Shown here in pieces: positions 37,081 to 49,012 of a DNA stretch of 64,000 nucleotides (the stretch's first letter is position 1; the number at the start of each line of letters is the position of its first letter). Below the pieces are notes generated by a model. The model made no database searches, had not been told where the DNA came from, and was given only the letters and a program-made list of their open reading frames with translations. The DNA is from Anas platyrhynchos (Eukaryota; Chordata; Aves; Anseriformes; Anatidae), in NCBI RefSeq assembly GCF_047663525.1, contig NC_092588.1:141630001-141694000 (forward strand), in the 5' to 3' direction. The position numbers and the translations under genes are program-made.

Positions 37081-40000
37081 ATTAAGTGCACTCTGGGCCC
37101 TGAGAGATTTCAGAGAAAACCATAGTCCTGGGATGGTTTTTGCTACTGTAGCTGCTTCAGCTATCCTATCTCAAGAAGAAGCATAGATTCCCTTGCTTAC
37201 TTGCAAGCAGAAATAATAATAATAAAAAAATAGATAATGAGGGGACAGCAGCCTCCATGCCCATGGAATTGGGATTAAACAAACAGGAAGGAACAGACCT
37301 TACTAATTAACTCCTGAGGAAAAAAGAATAGCAGACATTAATGGAAAGCAGGGCTCAGGATACCTTGAAAGGTCATCAAGAAGACTTTTGATATCCTTGG
37401 CCCAAAGAATCAACTTAAGCTATTGCTCACAGATATCTGCTTTACCTGTTCTTGAACATGGTGAGGACTTCAGAACTTCCTCAGGTATTGTGCCTCATTA
37501 TCTAAGAGCAAAAATACAGTTAGAAAACCTCTTTTGTTATCTGACCTCAATACGTTTTGCTGTGGACACAGAAATGAAATTTTCCTCCTTCCACATTTGA
37601 AGACAGATATATTTGTTTCCTCTTCTCCATTTTAAACTGTCCCTATTTATTCAACATTTTCTCACAAGTTAAATTTTCTAGATCCCTGAATGTTCTTTTT
37701 TTCTCCTCTAGAACCTGTCCAGTTGGTCAGAATTCTTCCCCAGCTGTGGTGCCCCAAGCCAGAGAGAAACCTTTTCAAGCCTTCAGAAGAATAAGAGCCA
37801 CTTTGTATGCCTTACAAATAGCCCTCCTTTCTACAAACTCCAATACAGGGGTTACATCTTCAGTAAAGGTATGCTGCTGTCTCATGTTCACCTTGGGAAC
37901 TACTTATCGTCTCCAGCACAGAACTGTTGCTTAGTCAGTCCTTCCCCATTTGCACTTATGCAAAAGATGACTTCTATAAAAACACAGAAGTTAGTATTCA
38001 TCTTTGTCGTTACATGTCATTCTTTGAGTCAAATTCTTAAAATAACTTCTTAAGATCCTAATCCTATCTTGTAGTATTTTTCCAGGTAGTATCATTAGCA
38101 TGAAATGCTAATCCAGTCTTCTAAATCATGAATTAAATATTGTATAGTCCCTGGAGAATGTGCTTTAATTCACCCAGTCTGACAATGAAGCATAATTAAC
38201 AGTTTCTTGAGAACAGCTTTCCAACCAGTTATACATCCATCTAATACAAATTTAATCTAGTCTACATTTCCCTATCACAAATGACTCACATGAAGCAAAG
38301 AAGATGAACGTGGAATCAGACATCCCTGAAGGACTTGTCTGGCCACAAGAGTGATAGTCACCTGCACAAAACTTCAGCTGAAGGGTAAGATCTCATATTG
38401 AGTAATTATCTTGAGAAGGAATGATATTGGTGGACCCTGAAATTCTCTGCCCAGTGCTTTGTTATCCTTACCACTTCCTACTCATATTCAGTAAGTCCAA
38501 GAGCCGTAAATTATATGAGCTGGGAGATTTGGTTCTGTGAAAGTCCCTTTAATCAGGTGGCTTGTCTATCTTAGGAAACACAGATTGTGCATAACACAAA
38601 CCAGACTTTCTCATTATTGCCAAAACATTAATGAGAATTTTCTATGCTGTGGAGACACCCTGTATGTAAAGACTTTGTAGTGGAAAAGCCACTATAAAAT
38701 ACTGAGATATGGAAACAGTTTGTGTGTATAAGCAAGCAGGCATCCTGACAGAGATGACACATTACTCCCCATTTTGATTAGGCAGCAGGGTTACTGTGAC
38801 TGATGTTACCATACTTAACTTGTGCTTGGGATTGAAGGCATTCAAAATGGTTTGCCAGCCTCTGGTACCAGAAACCAGTTCCTTGAAAACTATGGGATGT
38901 GCTGGGAAACTGGTGGTATTGCTACTTATCCTCTGCCTTTCTCCCACTGAAGCAGGCTCCTGCTAGAAGGGCTCCAGGAAAGGGATGGCATTGCAGAGCA
39001 GCAGAGAAGCAATCTGCAAAGGAAGGTTTTGACACACGGCATATCTGAGAGGAGGTAGTGGTGATGTGCAACCACAGCTGGTTGAAATGGATTAGCTTAT
39101 CCTTGAGCAGATGGATAGGAGAAGATAAAAGAAGAATGTGACAAATTGCTACACTATCAGCAATGTCACCGTCATCCTAAATGCACAGCTGACTGCATCC
39201 AGCATCCGCTGGGAAAGGTCACAGGTATGAGCAGGTCCTGTGCAGCTTCACCATGAAATCCACCCCTGAGGTGGTGGGCAGGAGACTGGTAAAACTCATC
39301 AGCTCGAGGAGTTACCACAGCGACTGACAGCTGGAACAAACGACGTGATGCTAAAGGACTCTGAAGAAAAGGTCTTTTTCCAAGTCTATGTAAATGTTTG
39401 AGACTCTTGCACCACACAGATCAAAGCTGTTTTGTCCTTTCAGATACAGCTGTGGTGATTGCAGAGGAGGAAACCACATGAAAAGAAAAGTAATCTGGCC
39501 TTCTGGCATGCATTTGATATTTTCTGTCTATTTTTGGAGCTTGGAGAACAGGAAGCGGGAATATTTAGTGACACGTTGACTAGACTGAAGATGGCTTAAT
39601 TTCTGAGTAGAGCCATCTTTACCAATATGAACTGTGAAGTATGTCCAGAAATCTAACAATGGCTCTAATATATCTGACAGTCAGACACACAGAGAAGAGT
39701 AATTTTTTAAAATATGTCCTGGAAATGCTTCTCTTAGCCCAAAGAAAGAAGGGGCAGTGGCTCAGCTCTCAAAGAAATTGAAAAACTTTTCTACTCAGCC
39801 ATTACAAAAGAATCAGTAGCTCTCATCGCTGATGGCTCAGAGGAATGGTATGGAGCTGATAGATATGGGTGGCTGTGATTCGTGCTGTCTTTATAGCTTT
39901 TCCTACCAGGTAGTAGGCTGGTGCAATAAATACTTTTTGAATGCAGGAGGGAGAGGGTTTCTGATAAACTTACATTTCTCCAGTTTTGAGTGACCAGGGT

Positions 40001-41699
40001 GCACACAACTTCTGATTCTACATATGGATATTTGTACTGAATAGGAATAATACTTACAGTGTGAACTGGATCTACACAAAGATAAAATTTGCTTTCATAT
40101 CTGTTTGTTAGGCAGTAGTAGAAATGATTCATTGCAGCATGGACATCTGGAAAAAGCAGGATGTTTTTGACAATATTAGATGTAAAATGCAGTAGCCATC
40201 ATTTCTACTTCCTGCTTTCAATGGGAATCTGTCTCTCACGTTAAAAAGACACGTTCACTTTTATAACAAGTTTCAATGCATTTGTGAATTTTAAACTTAA
40301 GTGGGAAACCTGAAAGAACTGAGCAGCAGTTTTCTCTGCTCTATTGCCTTTCAAAGCCACATGAGCTAACGCACGGCAAGAAAGTAGGTTGATATTACAA
40401 CACACGTAAGAAAAATCCAGACTTGTGATAAGCTGAAAAATACTCCAGCCCTGAGTCAATACATTTCTATTGTTTACCTTCCCACAGGTCAATAACAAAG
40501 GGAACAATGTCAGCTAACAAGACCAAGCAGAGTAATGCGATCATGTATACCTCCTGCCTGACAGTAGTAAGTACTATGGAAATTAGTTTTCACCTTCTTG
40601 GAAAAGAATAACTTTTTTTTTGTTGTTTTCTAGATTTTGAATTCATGATCTATTCAGAAACTTAATTTCAAAGAAAAAAAATCCTATGCTTTGAAATAGG
40701 TAGTGAATAAGCATTGGAGGGAAAGCTTGCCTTTATATTCATGTAAAATATAAAATTTTAACAAAGCAAAATGCCAAGTTGTAAATTTAAAGAGGAGGAG
40801 CTTTTCCTGGAAAGCTGATACTCTACTTAAATAACCAAATAAACAACAGTACTTAATGCAATACTACAGCTAAGAGGACAAACACGGTCCTTGCATGTCT
40901 AGCAAGAAGCTCAGGTAGGTACCTAAAGAGAATATTTTCTCCTTAAATGTCTCAGTATAAAATCAATAGAACAACATGCACACACATTTGAGGAAAAAAA
41001 AAAAAAGTTAAAAAAATAGAAATAACTTAAAACTGGGAAAAGCAAAATGATTTGAAACCTGGGAAAAACACCTTAGAGTGAAATATGGTTTGTAGCAGGA
41101 AGTAATAGCTTTTATTTAATTAACAGCCCTGTTCCCAGTGGGAGAACATTTTTCACAAAAGAACTTTGACCTCTCAGCCCACAACCTCAAAGCGACCACA
41201 AAATACCTTCAACAGCTGAGCCTGGGAATAAAAATTCAGAACTGCTGTATGCACTAGAAATCATGGACTCGATAAAATACTGGGTTTATGGCACGTTATC
41301 ATCTTCCACGGCAGCTGACCTCCAACTCATTTATCAGTGTTCCACAGCTGTTAATTTGCTCTCTTATTTTAGCTCGGAGAAATTCTTAACATTTTTATCT
41401 GCCTCTTTGGTCATAGGGCAGGTGATCATGTAGGACAATCACCATTTTCTCCTGTACTGACTGTCTTAACTGATTACCACATTAGTTCAAAATTAAGAAT
41501 TACTCCCAGTCTTGGCTTGAAGTCTGCCAGTTCTGTTCTGACGAATAGAAGGATCTGCATGCTTGAAATTTTGTTTCTTCCACATATCTCCACTGGCCTA
41601 ATATTAATTCCCAGTTGTTAATTCTACCTTCAAACCTGCCTCAGTTACATCCTACAGTATGCCAGCACTTTACAACAGGCTCCCAGTGCATTGTTTTGT

Positions 41700-41751
41700 C
41701 AGATGGTCTCCAGAGGGCCCTTCCAGCCTCAACCATTCTGTGATTCTGTGA
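41700..41751 (+). mobile_element. CR1 LINE 3'-end fragment
   Basis: A short but diagnostic CR1 tail: AGATGGTCTCCAGAGGGCCC, then TTCCAGCCTCAACC and two copies of the octamer ATTCTGTG. CR1 elements of birds and reptiles end in such octamer repeats instead of poly-A. Only the last ~50 bases are recognisable, consistent with the severe 5' truncation usual for CR1. Confidence 0.85.
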
Positions 41752-44700
41752 CTTCAAAATAGTCAGTAGCTCAAAAGAGCAACTGTGGCCCCATTGAAGA
41801 AATTGGTGTGTGGCACCCTTCAGTCTGAATTACCCAAGAGTTCAGACAAAAATGTAATGGTGCTTTTGGATCTTAACAACTAGGTATCTCTAAACAAAGC
41901 TATTCTAGGCCAAATAAGTGTAGTGCAAGGGAAAAAAAAAATGGAAGAAAGAAAGGAAAAGTACCCTACCATGGCAGGATTTGCAGAATTATTAAGGTAG
42001 TAGTTCAAAAGGACAGATTTACCTATGTTTTGTAAAGATCACAGAAGGTAATCAGGTAGCAAGCTTAAAAGAAAGATAAAGAACTTTTTTACATGCATCT
42101 CAAACATGAAACTCTTTGCTGCAGGATCTTGTAGGACTATCAGCTGCATAACTGGAATTGCAAAGAGATAAGACAGATATGGATAGTAATTTTAGCACTG
42201 GACCTATTCAAAATGATAGCCCAGATTTAACTTTGATTCAGGAAGTCTACATACTAGTTATGTTTCATATATCCTTCCCCTACTATGATTCCAGTTGGCT
42301 GCTGCTGAGGATGTGACACAAGCCTAGACAGACCTTTCATCTTGTATAGCATGGCAGTAATGGAACGGTGGTCTTATGAGGGGAGAAAATACATGGAAAT
42401 TGCAACTGGTGGAAATACTTTTCCCCGTAAGTCCCCACTGGTGTCCTGAGTTCCTTCCTCTCTCCTTTTTGCTCAGAACTATGCTTCAGCTCCTTAGGGA
42501 TACGCGTTACATATTGTTAGTTACACCAGCTTATAAAGTATGCATGAATAAACAACTGCTGGAAACAGTGATTTATTTTATACATCCACTCCCACGGATA
42601 AAAGCATATTCTTACAAAAAATACAAAAGACTGAAAAAGAAAGATACAGTCCCACTTTGTGTATTTCTTTTTTGAAGGGTGAGAGGTGGAGGACTACAAA
42701 GCAGTATATTTTCATTCCCTTTAGGTCAATTTCCATTCAAAAGTCTGCATTTTCATTTAGACTATTTCTAAAGGCACTTTCTTTTCCTGTGTGCTCTGTG
42801 CCATCAAAAGATAGATAGATTGATAATGTAGTTGTTCAAAATGAATTGCTAGCCAATTATCAGTTTACTTATCATCCCTACAGTACCAGCTCTTTCAGCT
42901 TTGTATTTGGGCAACCTCAGGTCCCGTTGATTGAACAAGGCCTTTCATGACAACTTCAGTTGGGTTTGAAGAAGCAGTGACAGGGCTGAAAAATCATCAA
43001 CAAACAAAAGCTAATGATAATGCATCAGGTCTCAGTGAGGAGGTCTGAAGGAAGCTACGAGGACAGCTGTTAGAACTGGAATCATTTAACAGTATGCACA
43101 AGAAAGAAATCCACATGTACTAACACCTCGTCAAGATGATAGGAAATAATGAGAGACTTCTGAGAGAGTAGACATTTAAGTAGGAGCTTTTAATGTGGTT
43201 CCAGAAAAGGTCATGAATTTCTGATTTTAATCCCTTCTGCTGAGCTTATGGCATCCTAAAAAGACAGTCACTGTAACTCAAAAATGCTTCTTTTAAAAAA
43301 AAAATCAATTTGGTCAGTGTCAGCTGCTGATGGGAGCAACTCGGTTAGTGCCTTAGGAGCCTATGTACTCAGACTCCAGCTGCTTAAAGCCTGTAAAACT
43401 AGTTCAGTATCTCAAGGATTTAACAGAGCAGGGGATGTAATGGAGGGAATGATGATGTGCTCTGACTGACTTAGTGCTCTTAGAGAGCACTGGTGTTGAA
43501 TGCTGCACACGCACATGCCCTGCTCACAGCCATCTTCACAGCATGCTTCTGTTGGGCGTAAGAGGTAGAGCAAATTACCATAATCAATTGGAGTTAATGC
43601 AGAAACAGATCATACTTTCCTTGCTCTTACTTGAAGGAAAATACATAATCTTCTGATAGGCTGAAATTGGAAGGGGATTTTTCTGACAAAGGTGAGATCA
43701 ACAGAATTATCAGCTCACGATATAAAGGCAAATGAGGCCACCAAGCCCTCATTAAAAATGGGACAGGAAGTATGGGAAGTTCCCTTTGTATGTACTTTTC
43801 TCCAGAACAAGAACAAAAAAAAAGTAAATAATAATGAACGCTACAGCAGATTACCTAAGAAGGAAGTGCAGGGAAAGGTGATTGACTATGGGGAAAAAAA
43901 AAACAGAGTATCTGTTGCTGTGGAAAAAGTGGTTAAGGATGGCAATTGTCAGAAGAGTAGATCGGTTAAAATTTAATTAAGAAAAAAAAACAATGACAAA
44001 AGTGACTACAGGTGACAGGTAAGTAGAGGTAAGAAGAGGTACAGAAGATTTGAAATGCTTCAAAATATGCCAAATCAACCTCTGAAGAGATGAAAAAGGT
44101 AAGACTGAATGTATGATAGGAATACGATATGATATACAGGTGTAAATACATACAGAGATGTGAAGACAACTGGGGACATGATTACTGCAGAAGTGTACAG
44201 TGGATTTTGTGTACCTTTACTGTCATACAAATAATCTCTTGTGCTGTTAAAATACTATCATATAAATAATCTCTCATGGCATTTTTTTCCTGCAAACTTA
44301 AGGGCATTATTCCAGAAATGAATACATACAGGGAGAGTGTAATTGTACTCAAGGCAGTGAATATTGAATGAGAAAAAATAATAATAAATACAGAACCAAC
44401 AGAACTCTAAAACATGGAATGGTGAATGAAAGCATAATACATGTATGTATTTTAAATCCAGAGAATAAAACATGTTACTGCTGCCATGTGGATCATTTAT
44501 CGATACTGAAATGTACATAATTAAGAGAATGCTAAAGAAACAATTCAAAGTTTGCTAGAAACTATGACAAGCAGAGAAAATGACTGAATAAAATAAGAGA
44601 GGAAATGAGAAAAATTAGTGTTGAAAGAAAGTGAGATTGCCTTATGCTCCTGGAACATGTTCCCATGTGACAAGTGGGGCAAGAAAATGATAGACAGTGG

Positions 44701-46377
44701 ATAAATTGATTTGGGTGAGACGTAGACAAAGGAAGTTTAGAGATTTTCTAAGACACATCCTGCCTGAAGGAAGTGGGGACTGACTACTCAATGGTAGATA
44801 TCTTCCTCCGAGTGAAACCTCTTTTTGATATGAGCTGATCACTTGTTTTAGGGAGAGCATTACAATAGTGATGGAATGATGCTCAAACTAATACAACTAA
44901 TGCATAGAGAGTCATTCACTTTCCTTTTTTTTCTTGATCTCTACTACCTTCGATACTTTTCTGAAAATGCCCAAACACTGGCTGTCAACACAATGTGTTT
45001 AATATGAATAAGGGGAATAGTCCTTCACAAAGAAAATAAACATTGATCCATATTACAGACAGCTAGAATATCAGAAATTCATGGATTCCATAATTATATC
45101 ACACTAACTAGGTAGCTACTTTGTTTTACTTCAAAATTCTCATTAACCTGACAAATATTACCTGACAATGATTAATTTTGTTCAAATTCTCTGTTATATG
45201 GAAATAGTGATAACTATAAAATATATATGAATCTAACTTTGAAAATAAATACATTATCCAAATGAAATGAGTATATAATTGTAAACATAAATTTTAAGTT
45301 TGTGAATTTGTCTAACTTGTCTCATTTACATGGAGACAAGTCAAATCAGTATAGGAACTTTTTTGAAAGGTTGTAGGATATTACATACAGAATGATATAC
45401 AAAATAACTCCTGCCAGTAGACACTTTGGACTACATAACCAGCTCCAAAACTCTTGTGTTTAATGCTTTCTGAGCTCAGTTCTGGATATCAGATTAAAAT
45501 GATAATTCCATTTCCCTTCAGCAAAGACACAAACCCTAATTTACAGCATATTAAGACAAAACATACACACATACAAATATAAGAGGTAAATGGCAATGAT
45601 AACTCACAACACTGGTACAGCTGGATCTACTGAAATTTCTAGATCTTCTAAAATTTGTTTTGTTTAAATGCCATGAATACTTTAAAATGTTATGAATAAT
45701 TACAGTATTATTCAGGATGATTACAGTATTAATGCTGAACATGGTTATACCATTTCTTCTTTTACCTAATCTGTAAATTTTCATTACCATCTCACTTTGA
45801 AACCATGCCTCTGGTTTTCTGGACAGCTACTAATTACCTCCTGTTTTCAAAATTTATTTATCTTTACAAACATTAATGATAATTTTTACCCAAATGAGCA
45901 TTTTAACTTTAGAATAATTGAAAGCTAAGCAGCTACTTAACTATGAAATCAGCTACTGAGATATTTTACGTTCACTACTTTCATCATTAAAGAAGAGATT
46001 TTGAAATTATATTTTTTCTGCATAGAAATGAATAGTTACAAAGCATTAGAGTTTCAAGCTATATCAGGACTCATTTTTCAAGTACCTTTATTAATGATTC
46101 ATACCATGGAAATCTTAATTTTTGCCTCTGTGACCTTCTTCATGGAAGATGAAATTCAAATTGTGTGTTACTTTTTTTTTTTTTTTGCATAACAGTTTGG
46201 ATCTGTATGCTAACCCTCTCTCTCTCTCTGAATATTTTTTCTTTTTCATGGCTTGGGTCATTACACATTTTTTTTCCATGCTTTTATACTTTTAAAACAA
46301 AAGCTTTTTCTGTAGAGGTACAGAGGAGAGATTCTTCCCTTTGAAAAGCTGTTATCTTTAACAGCTTTTTAATTTTC

Positions 46378-46485
46378 TTAATTTTTTTTGCTTTCTCAGA
46401 AAAAAAAACAAAAAAAAAAAAAACAAAAAAAAAAGATTGCTGTAGAATAGCATTCATAATTATAATCTTTTTTTTTTTTTCCCCC
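46378..46485. repeat. A-rich and T-rich homopolymer tracts
   Basis: Runs of A broken by single C (about 46,401-46,434) are followed by a T-run ending in CCCCC near 46,468-46,485. The tract is low complexity and may form or mis-assemble as a long A/T block; other T-runs lie just upstream near 46,170-46,187. Confidence 0.8.
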
Positions 46486-47199
46486 AATAATAGGTAATTA
46501 ATTGCTCACTAAGACTATTGAATAGCTGAAGTTCCACATATTATTACTTCCTGAAGACAACTTTAAGATTCAAATCTCAGAATCTTTTGTCTGCAGTTTT
46601 CAGAATTGTTAAAGTTATTTATGGTCTTGAACCTTACAGGAAGTTAATGGAACTTATATTCTGAACCCGTGCAGACATTTTAGAAAACACTTTCCATGAT
46701 CATTAAGTTAATATGGTTTCACCTAGCATATTAATTTTTCAATATAATTACATTCTTCCTATAATAAGTATTCCAAGCAGGCAGAAGCACCCAGCTCCGT
46801 TAGAAGCAAGGAAGTTGAATTCTACCAGTAAGTCTTCCCCTAATTCATTCAGTGACTTTCAAGTAGTTACTAAAGCCAGCAGTTTTAAAAACGAGCAGCT
46901 AAACTAAGGTACTAAAAAACACTTCAAGGAAAGATTTACACTGACTGTAGGAGGCTCTGAATCAGTCCACGAAAGGCTGATTAGTAAAACGTGCCGAACA
47001 TTTTCACTAATTGCTGAAGTCAACAACAGATGGGGGAGTTGGCATCTGTGGACATAAGGCCACTCCTTCATACATCCAACTTTAGATGCACAAGTTTGAA
47101 CATTTGAGCTCAAGCCTTGTGTCCCACTTCTTCAATCAGTAACACAAGTTGTAAGAAAATCCCATTTTCACATCTTGTGAAAATGCTATTTACTTGTTC

Positions 47200-47480
47200 A
47201 CCCACCAGCTGTGTCACAGAGACAACCACACGTACAACCAACCTCCCTTTCAGGAACTCTGCTCCCCATCCTACCCAACCCTCCTGTCCTGCTCTGCTTC
47301 AGCTTGTCCACACCCAGCTTCTATCCTGGGGCTCTTTCCCTCATCGGCCACCTCTGTCGTTCCCAAACCAGACCCTTCACACTTACCCAGGACCCCAGAC
47401 TCCTCACCCAACAATCCAAGTCACCCTTACCCAAGTACCCTCCAGCCTCCCAACACCAAATGTTATGTCCCTGTTCCAGA
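47200..47480. other. C-rich, G-poor stretch with three open plus frames
   Basis: Plus-strand composition shifts to strongly C-rich and G-poor (many CCC, CACC and CCAG words), and all three plus frames stay open for 120 codons or more. Simultaneous openness in three frames points to composition, not coding. No domain is visible in any frame. Confidence 0.5.
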
Positions 47481-48946
47481 CCTGGGAGGGCACTGCCAAC
47501 AAGAAAAAGTCACTGGGATTTTCAATGTAAGGAAAACGTACCTCATTTTTGGAAAGAACAGAACTATCAGGGCTGAAATTTTCCTTCTCTCTCATACACA
47601 TATGCACACACAAGTACACAAACATCCTGATAATACAGAAAATTATATTTTGTCCCAGTGAACTCAAATTACATTAGAAAAAATGTATCTGGAAATGATA
47701 TAAATAACTGAAAACAGGATCTGTCTCAGCAGGCTCTCATTATGAAACTTTGGGTTTGGAAGATGGGGAAGAGGAGCTGGCCTGGAAACTAAGGAAGAGC
47801 TTGGACTATCTGGGAAAGAGGAATGTCAGGTGCATTGCCAGCTCTGCCTACGAAGTAAAGAAGCATAGGCAAAACCATCACAGAAGAACAGGTTACTCCA
47901 GTGACTGTAGAAAGCAGCAAAGGAATTACTATTTCACAAGAACAAGATGAATGTTTTCCTGATAATTTGCAAAAACACAACCACCCAACAGAATTTAGAA
48001 GTGTAATTTGAGGATGTACCTATCACAAAAATATTCTGAGTACACTAACATTTTTTAAAAATTTAAGTTCTAGATGCATCAAAATCTATTGAATATTAAT
48101 GAAATATTTAAAATTTCGTTCTTCTATTCATTTTCTTGTGTGCTACAGTACAACAAGGCAAATGAGTGGTAGCTCCTTTGAGTGTTTTGAAGAAACTGAT
48201 GCTATTTACTGCCAGCTAATACAAGAGTAACTGCACGTACAGTACAAATAACAAAACAAGTATTATCTTGCCTTAATGCATAAGTAAAGAATCCATTTGT
48301 GACCATTTTCCACATAGACCATTTGCCTAATGAAATCAGCCTTCCTTCCTCTTCAAAGTACTGCTTTGTATTATCATGGTTGGATGAAAATAGCCTTTTC
48401 ACTGACTCAAACCACTCTCTCTATTTCATTACCACAATGTCCAATCATAGCGCAAAGCAAATTCAGTCATACAGACAGTCTGATGTTGAAATAAAAAATC
48501 CCATTTGATTAGCTGAGTGAAAGGTTCCACTTTTTATAGTAGGCAAATTTATATTAAACTCCTCATGTGCTGAATTTAACAGGGATACTCAAAGTGCACT
48601 TTGCATGCATGCACCCTCTGGGGACAGAAAAAAAAAGTCCAGAACCTAAACAAGCTCTGGGGAAGCATTCCAGCACAAGTTTTGCCCACAATATCACTGA
48701 TGATGTATGTGCAACTATTTGGCAAATGCCCACACTACTAGGATGGAGGGGATACATTCTGACCTTTTGGGGCATCTGCAATCCGAAAGCAATGGCATTA
48801 CAGCAATCTAATAGAGATGAACACATTTCTTTGATTGCAGTATTAGTGTCTGGTTTGAAACTAAGAGATCATGAGCAAAATTACACAGCTTTTCTCAACT
48901 GCTTTTAGTGGATGCGTTTTCTTGCTGAAATTTAAAATCAACAAAC

Positions 48947-49012
48947 CTTCCCAGTCAGCTTTGATAGATCGTCTCCTCCCATTATCTGCATGTCTTGCAT
49001 AGACTGATCGTT
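48947..49012 (-). CDS. PRTFDC1: PRTFDC1 exon 4, flexible-loop region
   Basis: A 66-base exon in phase 0, the same size as HPRT1 exon 4. The acceptor is TTCTTCTTTCAG and the donor is GTTTGT, weaker than the GTAAGT of neighbouring exons. It reads NDQSMQDMQIMGG, then DDLSKLTGK. This covers the end of the mobile active-site loop (HPRT ..YCNDQSTGDIK) and the GGDDLS.L.GK segment before the PRPP strand. By family numbering it starts near residue 114 of about 225. Exons 1 to 3, which should hold the N-terminus and the CVLKGGYKF core, were not found between here and position 64,000, so the gene is cut by the window edge. Confidence 0.96.

Larger units (their letters stand above)
34682..48946 (-). other. 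PRTFDC1: PRTFDC1 intron 4 (14.3 kb)
   Basis: A long AT-rich intron with no further coding exon recognised on either strand. It contains a TA/CA dinucleotide patch (35,528-35,570), a G+C-richer repetitive patch (about 36,640-37,080), a CR1 3' end (41,700-41,751), a small imperfect direct repeat (44,223-44,274), A and T runs near 46,170-46,485 and a C-rich, G-poor stretch (47,200-47,480). Confidence 0.9.

Noticed and set aside
45315..45341. Hairpin with 9-bp stem and 9-base loop
   Set aside because: It is short, in AT-rich intron sequence, and of a size expected by chance in a window this large.
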